A DNA stretch of 64,000 nucleotides, taken from assembly GCF_014695915.1 (NCBI RefSeq), contig NZ_JACJPF010000052.1:1-64000 (forward strand), read 5' to 3'. The number at the start of each line of letters is the position of its first letter. Position 1 is the first letter of the stretch. Below the pieces are notes generated by a model. That model worked only from the letters and a program-made list of their open reading frames with translations. It searched no databases and had not been told where the DNA came from. Shown piece by piece: positions 52,115 to 61,902 of the stretch. This stretch comes from Trichocoleus sp. FACHB-40 (GTDB taxonomy: Bacteria > Cyanobacteriota > Cyanobacteriia > Cyanobacteriales > FACHB-T130). The position numbers and the translations under genes are program-made.

Positions 52115-52284
52115 ATAGGGTAAGGAGTGCTTTCTCTCTCGTCAGGATCGCCAGATGCCTCAATTAATAGCGCATCGACTCTATCCTAGCTAGGTTGTGG
52201 AATTGTATACCAGAAGATAAATCCTTAGGGCAGCGATTTTATTGTATGAATGAGGATGGAAATATACTCTCTAGTTTCCCTATT

Positions 52285-53037
52285 ATGCTTTCTCTAGACC
52301 TACCGAAGAGTGCTTCTAGTCCAGAACTAGGGCGAACCAGTAAAGTTCTGGTTGTTGAAGATGAGGATCTCATCCGAGAAATGTTAGTTTTGGCTCTAGA
52401 AGAAGAAGGCTACGAGGTAGTCACAGCCGCCGACGGACGTAACGCTTTAAACTTTCTTCAGAGTGAATACCCGGCTAGTATAGACTTCCCGTTTGATTTG
52501 GTCATTCTCGATTTAATGCTCCCGCAAGTCAATGGGCTGGATTTATGCCGTTTGTTGCGTTATCAAGGCAACCCAGTACCGATTCTGATTCTCAGTGCCA
52601 AAGCTAGCGAAACTGACCGCGTTTTAGGCTTAGAAGTAGGAGCCGATGACTACCTAACCAAGCCTTTCAGTATGCGCGAATTGGTGGCGCGGTGTCGTGC
52701 CTTGTTGCGCCGCCAACGCCTGGGCAATTTGCCCCAAGCCCCAGTGCTGCAATTTAAGGATGTCACACTTTATCCTCAAGAGTGCCGCGTAGTTGTTCGG
52801 GGAGAGGAGGTTAACCTTTCGCCAAAGGAGTTTCGACTGCTGGACTTGTTTATGAGTTATCCTCGCCGAGTTTGGTCGCGTGAGCATTTGATCGATCAGG
52901 TGTGGGGCCCCGATTTTGTTGGCGATAGTAAAACAGTTGATGTTCATATTCGCTGGTTGCGAGAAAAATTAGAACGCGACCCCAGCCACCCAGAATACAT
53001 CATTACAATACGCGGCTTTGGCTATCGCTTTGGCTGA
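52285..53037 (+). CDS. OmpR/PhoB-family response regulator, SphR-like
   Basis: 250 residues from the ATG at 52285; earlier starts at 52246 and 52195 are possible, and none has a strong ribosome site. The receiver domain has VLVVEDEDLIREM, the phospho-acceptor Asp in LVILDLMLPQVNG, the Ser in LILSAKA and the Lys in DYLTKPFS. The winged helix has VNLSPKEFRLLDLF, VDVHIRWLREKLE and TIRGFGYRFG. It is followed by a histidine kinase and PhoU, and Pho boxes lie downstream, so it is most likely the phosphate regulator SphR (PhoB in E. coli). Confidence 0.85.
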   Translation: MLSLDLPKSASSPELGRTSKVLVVEDEDLIREMLVLALEEEGYEVVTAADGRNALNFLQSEYPASIDFPFDLVILDLMLPQVNGLDLCRLLRYQGNPVPILILSAKASETDRVLGLEVGADDYLTKPFSMRELVARCRALLRRQRLGNLPQAPVLQFKDVTLYPQECRVVVRGEEVNLSPKEFRLLDLFMSYPRRVWSREHLIDQVWGPDFVGDSKTVDVHIRWLREKLERDPSHPEYIITIRGFGYRFG

Positions 53038-53234
53038 AAAAGTGTTGAGTTTTGAGTTTTGAGTTTTGAATAGAAAGTAGGCATTAGCTGATCGTAATTG
53101 TCATGATTCAGAGATTTCTGTAATATCTGATACCTAACCGAAATGTATAAGGGAGGGTTAATCGGAAATTAAGCTTTACGATTAAACTAATTGCTTTAAT
53201 TCAAAATTCAAAACTCATAATTCAAAACTTTTTT

Positions 53235-54533
53235 ATGACCCTTCTGGCATTTTCCCTGGGGCTGGCTTTAGGAATAGGGTATTGGCACTGGCGGCAAAAC
53301 AAGCTCTACCGACAGTTGGAGCAAATTCTGCGGTTGCTGCCCTCAGGAGCAGAGGGGGTGTCCTTACCGCTACTGTCTCTACTGCGGCGAGGAATTTCCC
53401 TCTCTAACCAGCATTGTCTTGAGCTAGAAACCCAACTGAAAATCGATCAACAAATTCTGCAAGTTGCCCCTTTGGGATATCTTCAGGTTGATGAAGAAAA
53501 CCAGCTAATTTGGTGTAACGAGCAAGCGCGACTATTGTTACAGCTTCACCGATGGGAACCAGGACAGGTGCGCTTGCTGCTGGAGTTGGTACGTTCCTAT
53601 GAACTCGACCATCTGATTGAGCAAACTCGTCATCAGCAAAAACCTGGTGAGCAAGAGTGGGTTTTTCATCCAGATTGTGCGGATGCAGCGATCATAGCTG
53701 AAATGCGTGGTCTCACCTTACGAGCATCCAGTTGGCCTTTACCAAACGGGCAAGTGGGAGTATTTCTGGAAAATCGGCAACCTCTGGTGGAACTTTCCCA
53801 AGCACGAGATCGCTGGGTAAGCGATCTCGCCCACGAACTCAGAACCCCCCTCACCTCCATTCGTTTAGTAATCGAAACCTTACAGAAACGCTTGCAGCAA
53901 GACAAAGAGCGTCAGTGGGTTGACCGCCTCCTACCAGAAGTTAATCGGTTGATTAACCTAGTACAAGATTGGCTAGAACTGAGTCAGCTAGAGCAAGACC
54001 CCAGCAAACATCTTTCTCTCAAATCAGTAGAACTGCATAACTTAATTTATTCTGCCTGGGAAACCCTAGAGCCATTAGCGCGACAAAAGCAACTGAGTTT
54101 GAAATATTTTGGCCCCGATACCCTTTACCTAAAAGCCGACTCTTCCCGCCTCACCCAAGTTTTTCTCAACTTACTCGACAACAGCATTAAATACAGCCCC
54201 AACGAAGGCACCATCCACATTGAAGTAACTCTCCTCCCTACAGAGGATGCCCCCAACTCAGTGCAAATTCATATAATTGACTTTGGCATAGGCTTCCCAG
54301 AATCCGATTTGCCTCATATTTTTGAGCGACTTTATCAAGGAGATCCCTCTAGGCGGCGACACCACGAGTTGTCTGGAACTTCGGAAGATTTGCCAGTGCG
54401 GGTAACGACTGGCAGCGGTTTAGGTTTAGCGATTGTGCGTCAAATCATCTTGGCGCATGGCGGTTTGGTCAAAGCCAGAAATCATCCAGAAACAGGCGGC
54501 GCATGGCTACACATAGAATTGCCTTTGTCTTAA
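53235..54533 (+). CDS. phosphate-sensing histidine kinase, SphS-like
   Basis: A 432-residue protein. A short membrane segment at the N-terminus (LLAFSLGLALGIGYWHWRQN) precedes a PAS-like domain (about 75-190; ILQVAPLGYLQVDEENQLIW). HisKA has VSDLAHELRTPLTSIRLVIE (His about 206); HATPase_c has NLLDNSIKYSP, DFGIGF, IFERLYQGD and GSGLGLAIV. The small membrane anchor plus PAS is the SphS/PhoR layout, in which the signal comes from the Pst transporter via PhoU rather than from direct sensing. It lies 197 bp after its regulator. Confidence 0.85.
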   Translation: MTLLAFSLGLALGIGYWHWRQNKLYRQLEQILRLLPSGAEGVSLPLLSLLRRGISLSNQHCLELETQLKIDQQILQVAPLGYLQVDEENQLIWCNEQARLLLQLHRWEPGQVRLLLELVRSYELDHLIEQTRHQQKPGEQEWVFHPDCADAAIIAEMRGLTLRASSWPLPNGQVGVFLENRQPLVELSQARDRWVSDLAHELRTPLTSIRLVIETLQKRLQQDKERQWVDRLLPEVNRLINLVQDWLELSQLEQDPSKHLSLKSVELHNLIYSAWETLEPLARQKQLSLKYFGPDTLYLKADSSRLTQVFLNLLDNSIKYSPNEGTIHIEVTLLPTEDAPNSVQIHIIDFGIGFPESDLPHIFERLYQGDPSRRRHHELSGTSEDLPVRVTTGSGLGLAIVRQIILAHGGLVKARNHPETGGAWLHIELPLS

Positions 54534-54759
54534 TCCCGGATTGCCATTCCAAGTTAGCCACTTCCACTCAGGAAATAAGCCTTAAATTCCTAGCACCGTC
54601 AAATCACTTTAGTATTAAATGTACTTTTTGATACTTGTACTTAAAATTTACATCTATCTTTAGATAGTATTTATTAAAGTCTACAGACATACAGCTAAAT
54701 TAAAAAATTTCAGCCATTGTAATGTAGAGATAACTGTCCTTTTTTCCTCACTAGCAGCT

Positions 54760-55431
54760 GTGGTAAATCTTTCCTCTAAACACGGCAATTCAGAACGTAT
54801 CCAATTCGAGCGAAAAACCAGGAGCTTAGCAAGAGATGTTTTGCGGATGGGAGCCTTAGTAGAAAACTCCTTCCGTCTGGCGCACCAAGCTTTATTTTCT
54901 CGTAACCTGGAGGCTGCAAGGGAAATTCCCTTGCTAGATAAAGAAATTGACCGCTTTTATCGCCAGATCGAACTAGATTGTTCTACTCTCATGACTCTGG
55001 AATCCCCAGTAGCACAGGATTTGCGCCAGCTAAGTGCCTATATGCAACTGGTGCGAGATTTGGAACGAATTGGTGATTATGCCAAAGATTTAGGAGAGAT
55101 TGCCGTTAAACTCTTTCCTTATCCGCCTCATTCTTGTCTACCTGAGATTGAAGCTATGGCTCATCATGCCCAAGCCATGTTAGCGTCGAGTTTAGTGGCA
55201 CTGGCAGATTTGGATGCCGCCGCGGGGAAGGCTATCAAGCAGCAGGACGATGCCGTAGATACCGCCTACGAAACCGTTTATCAGACCTTGGCCTTTCAGC
55301 GGGATATCAAAGGGGTGATTGAACCAATTCTGCTAATGGTGTTGGTGATTCGTCACCTAGAACGGATGGCAGATCATGCTACCAATATTGGGCAACGAGT
55401 GGCATATATTGTTACTGGTACTCGCTCTTAA
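54760..55431 (+). CDS. phoU: PhoU-type phosphate signalling protein (SphU)
   Basis: A 223-residue protein from a GTG start. Two three-helix bundles, each with the PhoU metal-binding E(D)xxxD pattern: VRDLERIGDYAKDLGEIAVK and VIRHLERMADHATNIGQRVA. PhoU transmits the state of the Pst transporter to the sensor kinase and keeps the regulon off when phosphate is plentiful. The order SphR-SphS-PhoU on one strand supports the assignment. Confidence 0.9.
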   Translation: MVNLSSKHGNSERIQFERKTRSLARDVLRMGALVENSFRLAHQALFSRNLEAAREIPLLDKEIDRFYRQIELDCSTLMTLESPVAQDLRQLSAYMQLVRDLERIGDYAKDLGEIAVKLFPYPPHSCLPEIEAMAHHAQAMLASSLVALADLDAAAGKAIKQQDDAVDTAYETVYQTLAFQRDIKGVIEPILLMVLVIRHLERMADHATNIGQRVAYIVTGTRS

Positions 55432-55483
55432 AGTTGTTTGTCTGAGGTGCCTTGGTTTGCAGCCGGACGCGGAGCTTCTTCTT

Positions 55484-55509
55484 CATTCCCAGGCTGCGGA
55501 CTGGGAATG
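55484..55509. terminator. hairpin after phoU
   Basis: CATTCCCAG pairs with CTGGGAATG. No clear T-run follows. It belongs to the dispersed CCCAGGCT...CTGGGAA repeat family, and lies 15 bp before the Pho box. Confidence 0.45.
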
Positions 55510-55523
55510 AGAATGAGTAATGG

Positions 55524-55564
55524 CTTAACCTGAAGATTACCAAATGCTAACTTACTACTAAACT
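55524..55564 (+). promoter_or_regulatory. Pho box upstream of phoX
   Basis: Four 8-bp repeats with 3-bp spacers: CTTAACCT, GAA, GATTACCA, AAT, GCTAACTT, ACT, ACTAAACT. The 11-bp period and the TTAACCT core are those of SphR/PhoB binding sites in cyanobacteria. It ends 82 bp before the phoX ATG. Confidence 0.85.
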
Positions 55565-55646
55565 TGCCCATATAAGATGTGGTGTCCATGTTGAAGACGC
55601 ATCCTAGTAGTCCTAAGATAGTTGCCGTAATCCACACATTCAGTTA

Positions 55647-57911
55647 ATGAAGCTCAAGCGCAGAGATTTCTTGCTTTTCTTGGGAGGGAGTGTCGGTGTC
55701 GTCACCTTGGGGTCTCTCAAATCTTGCGGAAAAAATTCCCCGTTTTTAGCAGAATTTAACCAAGGAGTAAAGAAACTAGGTTTCAAACCAGTTAAGGGAA
55801 CAATGCCCTTGGCAACTGACAACCTGGAATTAACCAAGCAAATCGCAGATTACACGACGTATGAAGTGGTAGATGACTTGGTGTTGCCGGAAGGCTTTAC
55901 TTATGATGTTGTTGCTGCTTGGGGCGACAAAGTAGGGGATTCTCGCTTTGGCTATAATAACGACTATTTATCTTTCGTCGAGACGGGCAAAGATGAAGGG
56001 TATCTCACTGTCAATTTTGAGTACATTAGTGCGATTCCCTGGTTGGAAACTTATCAGCAGGTGATTGGTAAGCCTCTACCTTTGTCCCAGGTACAAGCGG
56101 CGCTTCAAAAAGCTGGGAAGGATGGAATTAATGCTTATGCTTTGCCAGATAATGACCCGACGAAAGCACAAATTAGAGAAATTGTCAAGGAAGCTCTAAT
56201 AGACCAGGGAATGGGTGTAATTTCCATTCGCAAAGGTGCTAACGGGAAATGGGTGCGGACAAATTCTCCATCTGACCGACGGATTAGTGGGATTTCTGGT
56301 TTAGAAGATGGTCGGTATCTGAAAGCCACCGGGCCTGCTGCGGCTGTGTTTCGCAAAAAGCAGGGAATGGGCTATGTAGATGGATTAGGCGATCGCATAA
56401 TTGGCACCTTTGGCAACTGTGCTGGTGGAACAACGCCTTGGGGTACGGTGCTGAGTGGGGAAGAAAATTTTCAGGTGCAGGTGCCGGAACCAGTGTATGC
56501 CGATGGTACAGCTTTCGCGCCCAAAGAGCGCACCGTGACTATTGACGACGAGGAAGTGTCTGGTCAGGGTAATGTATTCGGATTAGCTGGGAACAAGTAT
56601 GGCTGGATTGTGGAAGTAGATCCAGCAAATCCCAAAGATTACGGTACGAAACACACTTGGTTAGGACGCTATCGCCATGAAGCTGTGGGGGTGCGAGTTG
56701 AGACTCTTAAACCACTGGCATTTTATTCAGGATGCGATCGCCGTGGCGGACATATCTACAAATTCGTCAGCCAAGACGTTGTTAACAATCCCCAAGACAA
56801 AGCCAATTCCCAGCTACTAAAACAGGGAATGCTTTACGCCGCTAAATTTAACCCAGACGGTTCAGGGCGTTGGATTCCCCTTTCCCCAAACACCCCAATC
56901 GATCCAGATTTGCCTAGCAACGTCGCTGGGGAGATGATTCCTTTACCCGAAAGAAAAGGGGGAGACAAGGTAAAAAAAGCGTTGTCCTCCAAGTCCCCAG
57001 CCCCCAGCCCCTCTGGTGGCTACTTCAAAGCTGATAAAGATGAACTCAGCACCAGTTTCAAACAGCAGTTCAAGACGCTAAATCACCTCTACACTGGCAA
57101 CCCAGAAGAGAAACAAGGGGCAATTCTAATTGATGCCCATTATGCCGCTAATGCTGTTGGAGCAACCTGTACCGCCCGCCCAGAAGACACAGAAATTGCG
57201 CCAGATGGTTCGCTTTACATCTCCTTTACCTCCGGTTCCCCCGGCGGCGACGGCGGGCCAGACAAGCGCATCTTCAAGGGGCCAAAGGGAGAAATACCTT
57301 ATGAGTATGGCTGGGTTATGCACCTAATTGAAGATGGCAATGAACCAGGGGCGAAAAGCTTCCGCTGGCAGATGTTAGCCACAGGAGGCGAACCTGCTCT
57401 TGGAGGAATGGGTTTTTCCAATCCAGACAACCTGTTGATTGCTCCAGACGGTAATGTTTGGATGGTTACAGATATGTCCACCTCCAAACACAACAAAGCC
57501 GTTACCAGTCGTGTTGATGCTGAGGGTAAGCCGCTTGAAGAGACTAACTTACAGGGGATATTTGGCAACAACTCCATCTGGTTTATTCCCACAACTGGAG
57601 AGAATGCAGGTAAGGCGTACTTGTTCGGTATGGGGCCAATGGAGTGCGAAACGACTGGGCCATTTTTTACCCGCGACCAGCAGACATTGTTTCTCGCGGT
57701 GCAACACCCAGGCGAAGCCAATGGCATTCGCAAAAACCAGGCTACAGAAACTCGTCAATTTGCCATGAAAACTTTAGAGGGTCAAGATTTTATCCAAAAT
57801 CGGGCAGTGCCAATAGGCTCTAACTGGCCTGGGAAAAATGCCAATGACCCGCCCAAGCCTGCGGTGGTTGCCATTAGTCGGTCGGATTCTCAACCGATTA
57901 CCTCAGTATGA
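55647..57911 (+). CDS. phoX: PhoX-type alkaline phosphatase, Tat-exported
   Basis: A 754-residue protein. The Tat signal is KRRDFLLFLGGSVGVVTLGS (about 4-23). PhoX/DUF839 motifs follow: LPEGFTYDVVAAWGDKVGDS, FGYNNDYLSFV, GNCAGGTTPWGTVLSGEENF, RYRHEAVGV and FSNPDNLLIAPDGNVWMVTD. In PhoX a Ca/Fe cluster is bound by Cys, Glu and Asp residues of such segments. The enzyme frees phosphate from monoesters in the periplasm. A Pho box directly upstream and SphRS-PhoU before it place it in the phosphate-starvation regulon. Confidence 0.9.
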   Translation: MKLKRRDFLLFLGGSVGVVTLGSLKSCGKNSPFLAEFNQGVKKLGFKPVKGTMPLATDNLELTKQIADYTTYEVVDDLVLPEGFTYDVVAAWGDKVGDSRFGYNNDYLSFVETGKDEGYLTVNFEYISAIPWLETYQQVIGKPLPLSQVQAALQKAGKDGINAYALPDNDPTKAQIREIVKEALIDQGMGVISIRKGANGKWVRTNSPSDRRISGISGLEDGRYLKATGPAAAVFRKKQGMGYVDGLGDRIIGTFGNCAGGTTPWGTVLSGEENFQVQVPEPVYADGTAFAPKERTVTIDDEEVSGQGNVFGLAGNKYGWIVEVDPANPKDYGTKHTWLGRYRHEAVGVRVETLKPLAFYSGCDRRGGHIYKFVSQDVVNNPQDKANSQLLKQGMLYAAKFNPDGSGRWIPLSPNTPIDPDLPSNVAGEMIPLPERKGGDKVKKALSSKSPAPSPSGGYFKADKDELSTSFKQQFKTLNHLYTGNPEEKQGAILIDAHYAANAVGATCTARPEDTEIAPDGSLYISFTSGSPGGDGGPDKRIFKGPKGEIPYEYGWVMHLIEDGNEPGAKSFRWQMLATGGEPALGGMGFSNPDNLLIAPDGNVWMVTDMSTSKHNKAVTSRVDAEGKPLEETNLQGIFGNNSIWFIPTTGENAGKAYLFGMGPMECETTGPFFTRDQQTLFLAVQHPGEANGIRKNQATETRQFAMKTLEGQDFIQNRAVPIGSNWPGKNANDPPKPAVVAISRSDSQPITSV

Positions 57912-58096
57912 GCCGACTTAATAATTACTATGAGTATCCGTAAAATGGGGGATAGGGAGGAGATAAACAGTGTAATCCTGAAAACAGACGTGTAACAAGT
58001 TTGGTGGTAAGGTAAAATTTTGTAAAACGTTCTCAAAAGTGTTCCATTAAATCCGGAACGTTCTCGGTGAGTCCAGTTAGGTGTGAGGAAAAACTA

Positions 58097-60073
58097 ATGT
58101 TTAATTTTGTCTGGAATGCTCTAAAACTGGGGCCAGCCTTATTGGGTGCATCTTTATTAATTGCAACTAGCACCCTCGCCGCCCAGAAACCTGCCGCCGA
58201 AAACGCGATCGCTCCAATGGCACCAGCTGCCGAGAGTGAAGCAGCTGGTACACAAGAAACGATTGTTCAGTCGAGCGAAGCGGCTCAGGAACAGTTAAAG
58301 GAAATCGCGATCGCGCCTGTTGCCCAAGAAACTCAGCAGCCCCAAGTTGAGCAACTAGCTGCCCAACCAAATATCAACATTGCTCCGGTAGCTGAGACAC
58401 CAGTAGCCGAGAACGCAAGTCCAGCGCCAGTTGTGGCAGAAAGCACAACCGTGGCACAAACACCCGTAAATAGCGCTCCAGCAGTTCAAAACACAGAAGT
58501 TTTAGAACAAATCAACCGCTACAACGGTGAAACTGGTTCCTCTGATTCGATGGATCAAGTAACCAACATTTCCCAGCTGCGGGACGTGCAACCGACTGAC
58601 TGGGCTTATGAAGCACTGCGAAGCCTAGTTGAGCGTTACGGTTGTATTGCAGGTTATCCCGATGGCACCTATCGTGGCAATCGCGCTCTTTCGCGGTTTG
58701 AATTTGCCGCCGGATTAAACGCTTGTTTGCTGCAAATTGAAAAATTGATTGCCGCTTCCACCGCAGATTTCGTTACCAAAGAAGATTTGGCAACACTTCA
58801 GCGGTTAATTGATGAATTTGGGGCAGAACTGGCAACCCTGCGGACGCGGGTAGACAACCTGGAAGCTCGCACCAACTTCCTAGAAGAAAATCAGTTTTCT
58901 ACCACTACCAAACTGGCTGGTGAAGTTATCTTCGCAATTGCTGATGCCTTTGGCGAAGACAGAGCTGTAGCTTCTGGTCAGCCTGATTCAGATCAGGACA
59001 TAGAAGCAAATACCATTTTAGCCAACCGGGTACGTCTGAACTTTGACACCAGCTTCACCGGACGCGATCGCCTGAGAACTCGCTTGGAAGCTGCCAACAT
59101 CCCCTCGTTTGGTTCGGGTCTAACTGGCACCAACATGACCCGCTTGGGATTTGAGGGAACAGGTCCGGTCAATACTGATAACGATGTTGCCGTTGACGAA
59201 CTTTACTATCGCTTCCCCGTCGGTCAAAGACTAACTGTTCAACTTGATGCCATCAGGGGTGAGTTCAACGACACGGTTATCCCCACTGTCAACCCCTACT
59301 TTGAGAGCAGCGGCAGTGGCTCCATCTCCCGCTTCGGTCGTTTTAACCCCATCTATCGGTCTGGGAACCCAACTGGCGCAGGTGGCGGCGGTGGCGCATC
59401 CTTTAACTACAGCATTAGCAACGCCTTGTCCTTGTCTGGGGGTTACTTTGCCCGACGTTCCAACGACCCAGGCGAAGGTCGCGGTCTATTTGACGGTACA
59501 TATGCTGCTCTGGGTCAGTTGACCTTCCAACCTAGTAACGCCTTCTCCTTAGGTCTAACTTATGTCCACGGCTACTATTCTGGCAGTAATAACGATGTCA
59601 GCGTCTCAGCAGGTACAGGCAGTAGCTTTGCTAATACGCCTTTTGGTGGTGGAGTTGCTACGACATCGAATTCCTACGGTTTGGAAGCTAACCTGCGCCT
59701 CAGCCCTCGCTTCTCCCTTGGCGGTTGGGTAGGTTATACCAACGCCGTTGCTGAAACCAGTCCCGCAGGCCCGGCAACGCGAGGATCTAATGCAGACATT
59801 TTCAACGCTGCTGTGAACGTGGCTTTCCCAGACTTGGGTAAACGAGGCAACCTGCTGGGTTTTGTCTTCGGTATACCACCTAAAGTTACCGATAACGAGG
59901 TGGATGGTCGTGAAGATAACGATACCTCTTACCATCTAGAAGGTTTCTATCGCTTGCGGGTGACTCCTAACATCGCTATCACCCCTGGTCTGATCGTGAT
60001 TCTGAATCCAGAACACAACGATAACAACGATTCCATCTACGTTGGAACGATTCGGACAACCTTCACGTTCTAA
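58097..60073 (+). CDS. SLH-domain outer-membrane porin (iron-uptake/OprB-like)
   Basis: 658 residues from the ATG at 58097, with GAGGAAAAAC upstream. A signal peptide (about 1-30) is followed by an unusually long Ala/Pro/Glu/Val-rich region (about 31-155; repeats of IAPVA and PVAE). An SLH domain (about 165-220; VQPTDWAYEALRSLVERYGC, GYPDGTYRGNRALSRFE), a short coiled coil and a beta-barrel (about 265-658, ending in an aromatic Phe as porins do) follow. SLH anchors the barrel to peptidoglycan. The substrate could be phosphate, given its place between phoX and pstS, but no Pho box precedes it. Confidence 0.85.
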   Translation: MFNFVWNALKLGPALLGASLLIATSTLAAQKPAAENAIAPMAPAAESEAAGTQETIVQSSEAAQEQLKEIAIAPVAQETQQPQVEQLAAQPNINIAPVAETPVAENASPAPVVAESTTVAQTPVNSAPAVQNTEVLEQINRYNGETGSSDSMDQVTNISQLRDVQPTDWAYEALRSLVERYGCIAGYPDGTYRGNRALSRFEFAAGLNACLLQIEKLIAASTADFVTKEDLATLQRLIDEFGAELATLRTRVDNLEARTNFLEENQFSTTTKLAGEVIFAIADAFGEDRAVASGQPDSDQDIEANTILANRVRLNFDTSFTGRDRLRTRLEAANIPSFGSGLTGTNMTRLGFEGTGPVNTDNDVAVDELYYRFPVGQRLTVQLDAIRGEFNDTVIPTVNPYFESSGSGSISRFGRFNPIYRSGNPTGAGGGGGASFNYSISNALSLSGGYFARRSNDPGEGRGLFDGTYAALGQLTFQPSNAFSLGLTYVHGYYSGSNNDVSVSAGTGSSFANTPFGGGVATTSNSYGLEANLRLSPRFSLGGWVGYTNAVAETSPAGPATRGSNADIFNAAVNVAFPDLGKRGNLLGFVFGIPPKVTDNEVDGREDNDTSYHLEGFYRLRVTPNIAITPGLIVILNPEHNDNNDSIYVGTIRTTFTF

Positions 60074-60078
60074 AAAAG

Positions 60079-60118
60079 AAAAAAGGCAAAAAAAGAATTT
60101 TTCATTTTTGCCTTTTTT
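60079..60118 (+). terminator. terminator of the porin gene
   Basis: AAAAAAGGCAAAAA and TTTTTGCCTTTTTT form a stem with a 12-nt loop, six bases after the stop; the right arm ends in a T-run. Confidence 0.8.
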
Positions 60119-60284
60119 CTTTTAGATGATTGCCTCTCATTGATTGGTAATCAAATTTTCTCGTTTCTAGTTTCGGCTGGGAACGAGAAATCAGAGATTT
60201 GCTGAGATTAAGAAGTTTGTGAGGTTACTCTAAACTTCAAAAGTCCGCTTGGCTAAAGCCTTCTAATCATCCCCATCCTGATTG

Positions 60285-60325
60285 CTTAACCTTGATATTA
60301 CCAATAATTTACCTTTGCATAACCT
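60285..60325 (+). promoter_or_regulatory. Pho box upstream of pstS
   Basis: CTTAACCT, TGA, TATTACCA, ATA, ATTTACCT, TTG, CATAACCT: four 8-bp repeats every 11 bp, as in cyanobacterial Pho boxes. It ends about 200 bp before the pstS start; the rest of 60119-60523 shows no gene. Confidence 0.9.
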
Positions 60326-60523
60326 TGCACAACTAGCATGGGATGGAAAATGGGAGCATCAAGAGTTTTGTAAATACATAACTCTTGTGGGGTGTGGGAT
60401 CGGCTTTCATCCGCTACTGGTGCGTCGGTGGTACACCAGAGGTTATCACCACCTTTTTTAGATGCACTCGAAAAATTTTGGCAATCATTCAGCGTCAGCT
60501 TTTACCAAAACTCAAAGATTAGT

Positions 60524-61630
60524 ATGTTTTCTTCAATGCGTTCAACACGAAAGGCTTTTGTATTTTCTGCGATCGCCCTCTCCATGAGTTTGAGTGGTTG
60601 TCCTTCAAACAACCCACCAGCTTCTCCGCCAGCAGCAACGGGTGGTAGCCCTGCTCCTGCCGCCAACGCTGGGGGCGGCGGTGGCAACGCCAGCATCACT
60701 GGTGCTGGTGCTAGTTTCCCTGCTCCTTTATATCAGCGGTGGTTTTCTGAATACAACAAGCAAAATCCCAACGTCCAAGTCAGCTATCAATCCGTGGGTA
60801 GTGGCGCTGGGGTAGAACAGTTCACCCAGGGAACCGTGGACTTTGGAGCCAGCGATACAGGCATGAAGCAAGAGGAAATCGCCAAGGTTGCCAAAGGTGC
60901 TGTACTGTTACCTATGACAGCTGGAAGCATTGTATTAGCATACAATCTTCCGGATGTCAAAGGACTGAAGCTACCACGCGCAGTTTACACCGATATTTTC
61001 TTGGGCAAAATTAAGACTTGGAATGACCCGAGAATTGCCCAAGCCAATCCTGGATTGACATTACCAGACAGACCGATTACGGTTATACATCGCTCTGATG
61101 GTAGCGGCACCACTGCCGTCTTCACAAACCACCTGAGTGCAATTAGTCCAGATTGGAAAGGCGGCCCCGGCGCAGGTAAAACTGTCAACTGGCCTGTGGG
61201 AGTTGGTGCTAAAGGTAACGAAGGTGTCACCGCCCAGCTGCTACAAAGCGAAGGCGCAATCGGGTACGTTGAGTACGGCTATGCCAAGCAACAAAATATC
61301 CCTGTAGCAGCTTTGGAAAATAAAGCAGGCAAGTTTATTGATCCCAGTGGCGAAGCTGCTGCCAACACTCTAGCCGCAGCGACTCTACCAGCCGACTTAC
61401 AGGTTTCCATCACCGATCCAGAAGGGGACAATTCTTACCCAATTGTTACCTATACCTGGATCATGGCTTACAAAACCTATGAAGACCCCCAAAAGGCACA
61501 AGCCTTGAAGAACGTTCTCAACTGGAGCTTAACTGAGGGGCAAAAATACAGTGAGGAGCTAGGATACGTGCCTCTTCCCGCGCCAGTCGTCCAGAAGGTT
61601 CAAGCAGCGGTTAATAGCATTCAACCGTAA
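60524..61630 (+). CDS. pstS: phosphate ABC transporter substrate-binding protein PstS
   Basis: 368 residues from the ATG at 60524. The lipoprotein signal ends at the lipobox LSMSLSGC, then a Ser/Pro/Gly linker. The PstS motifs are ITGAGASFPAPLYQRWFSEY, SYQSVGSGAGVEQFTQGTVD, FGASDTGM and IHRSDGSGTTAVF, which hold the phosphate-binding Ser, Thr, Asp and Arg. No pstC/A/B lies in the window, and the downstream terminator shows pstS is transcribed alone here. The Pho box upstream predicts induction under phosphate starvation. Confidence 0.95.
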   Translation: MFSSMRSTRKAFVFSAIALSMSLSGCPSNNPPASPPAATGGSPAPAANAGGGGGNASITGAGASFPAPLYQRWFSEYNKQNPNVQVSYQSVGSGAGVEQFTQGTVDFGASDTGMKQEEIAKVAKGAVLLPMTAGSIVLAYNLPDVKGLKLPRAVYTDIFLGKIKTWNDPRIAQANPGLTLPDRPITVIHRSDGSGTTAVFTNHLSAISPDWKGGPGAGKTVNWPVGVGAKGNEGVTAQLLQSEGAIGYVEYGYAKQQNIPVAALENKAGKFIDPSGEAAANTLAAATLPADLQVSITDPEGDNSYPIVTYTWIMAYKTYEDPQKAQALKNVLNWSLTEGQKYSEELGYVPLPAPVVQKVQAAVNSIQP

Positions 61631-61752
61631 AAAGGCTCTAATCGGCTCCCCCCAGCCCAAGGGTAAATTGGGGGGCTAATTTCCAAATCACAAAGGGGAG
61701 TTGGGGCGATCAAGTCTTAAGCGAAAAGTCTTCATATGCCGCTACTGCCCTT

Positions 61753-61808
61753 AAAAAGGTAGAAGGTAAAATTGAAAAATTCCTCAATTTTACCTTCTAC
61801 CTTTTTTT
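61753..61808 (+). terminator. strong terminator downstream of pstS
   Basis: AGGTAGAAGGTAAAATTGA and TCAATTTTACCTTCTACCT form a 19-bp stem with an 8-nt loop and a following T-run. The space 61631-61752 shows nothing else. Confidence 0.9.
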
Positions 61809-61902
61809 CTAAATGCTCGCTCCATTTAAAGTTGGAATTAGCTATAGACAAACAACCGGGCATTAAGATAAGCTAGGAGGCTGTGAGTTTTTTACAAAAC
61901 CA

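Noticed and set aside
60392-60523. 44-codon N-terminal extension of PstS
   Set aside because: The lipoprotein signal starts at 60524/60536; the extension would bury it and overlaps the probable leader of the mRNA.
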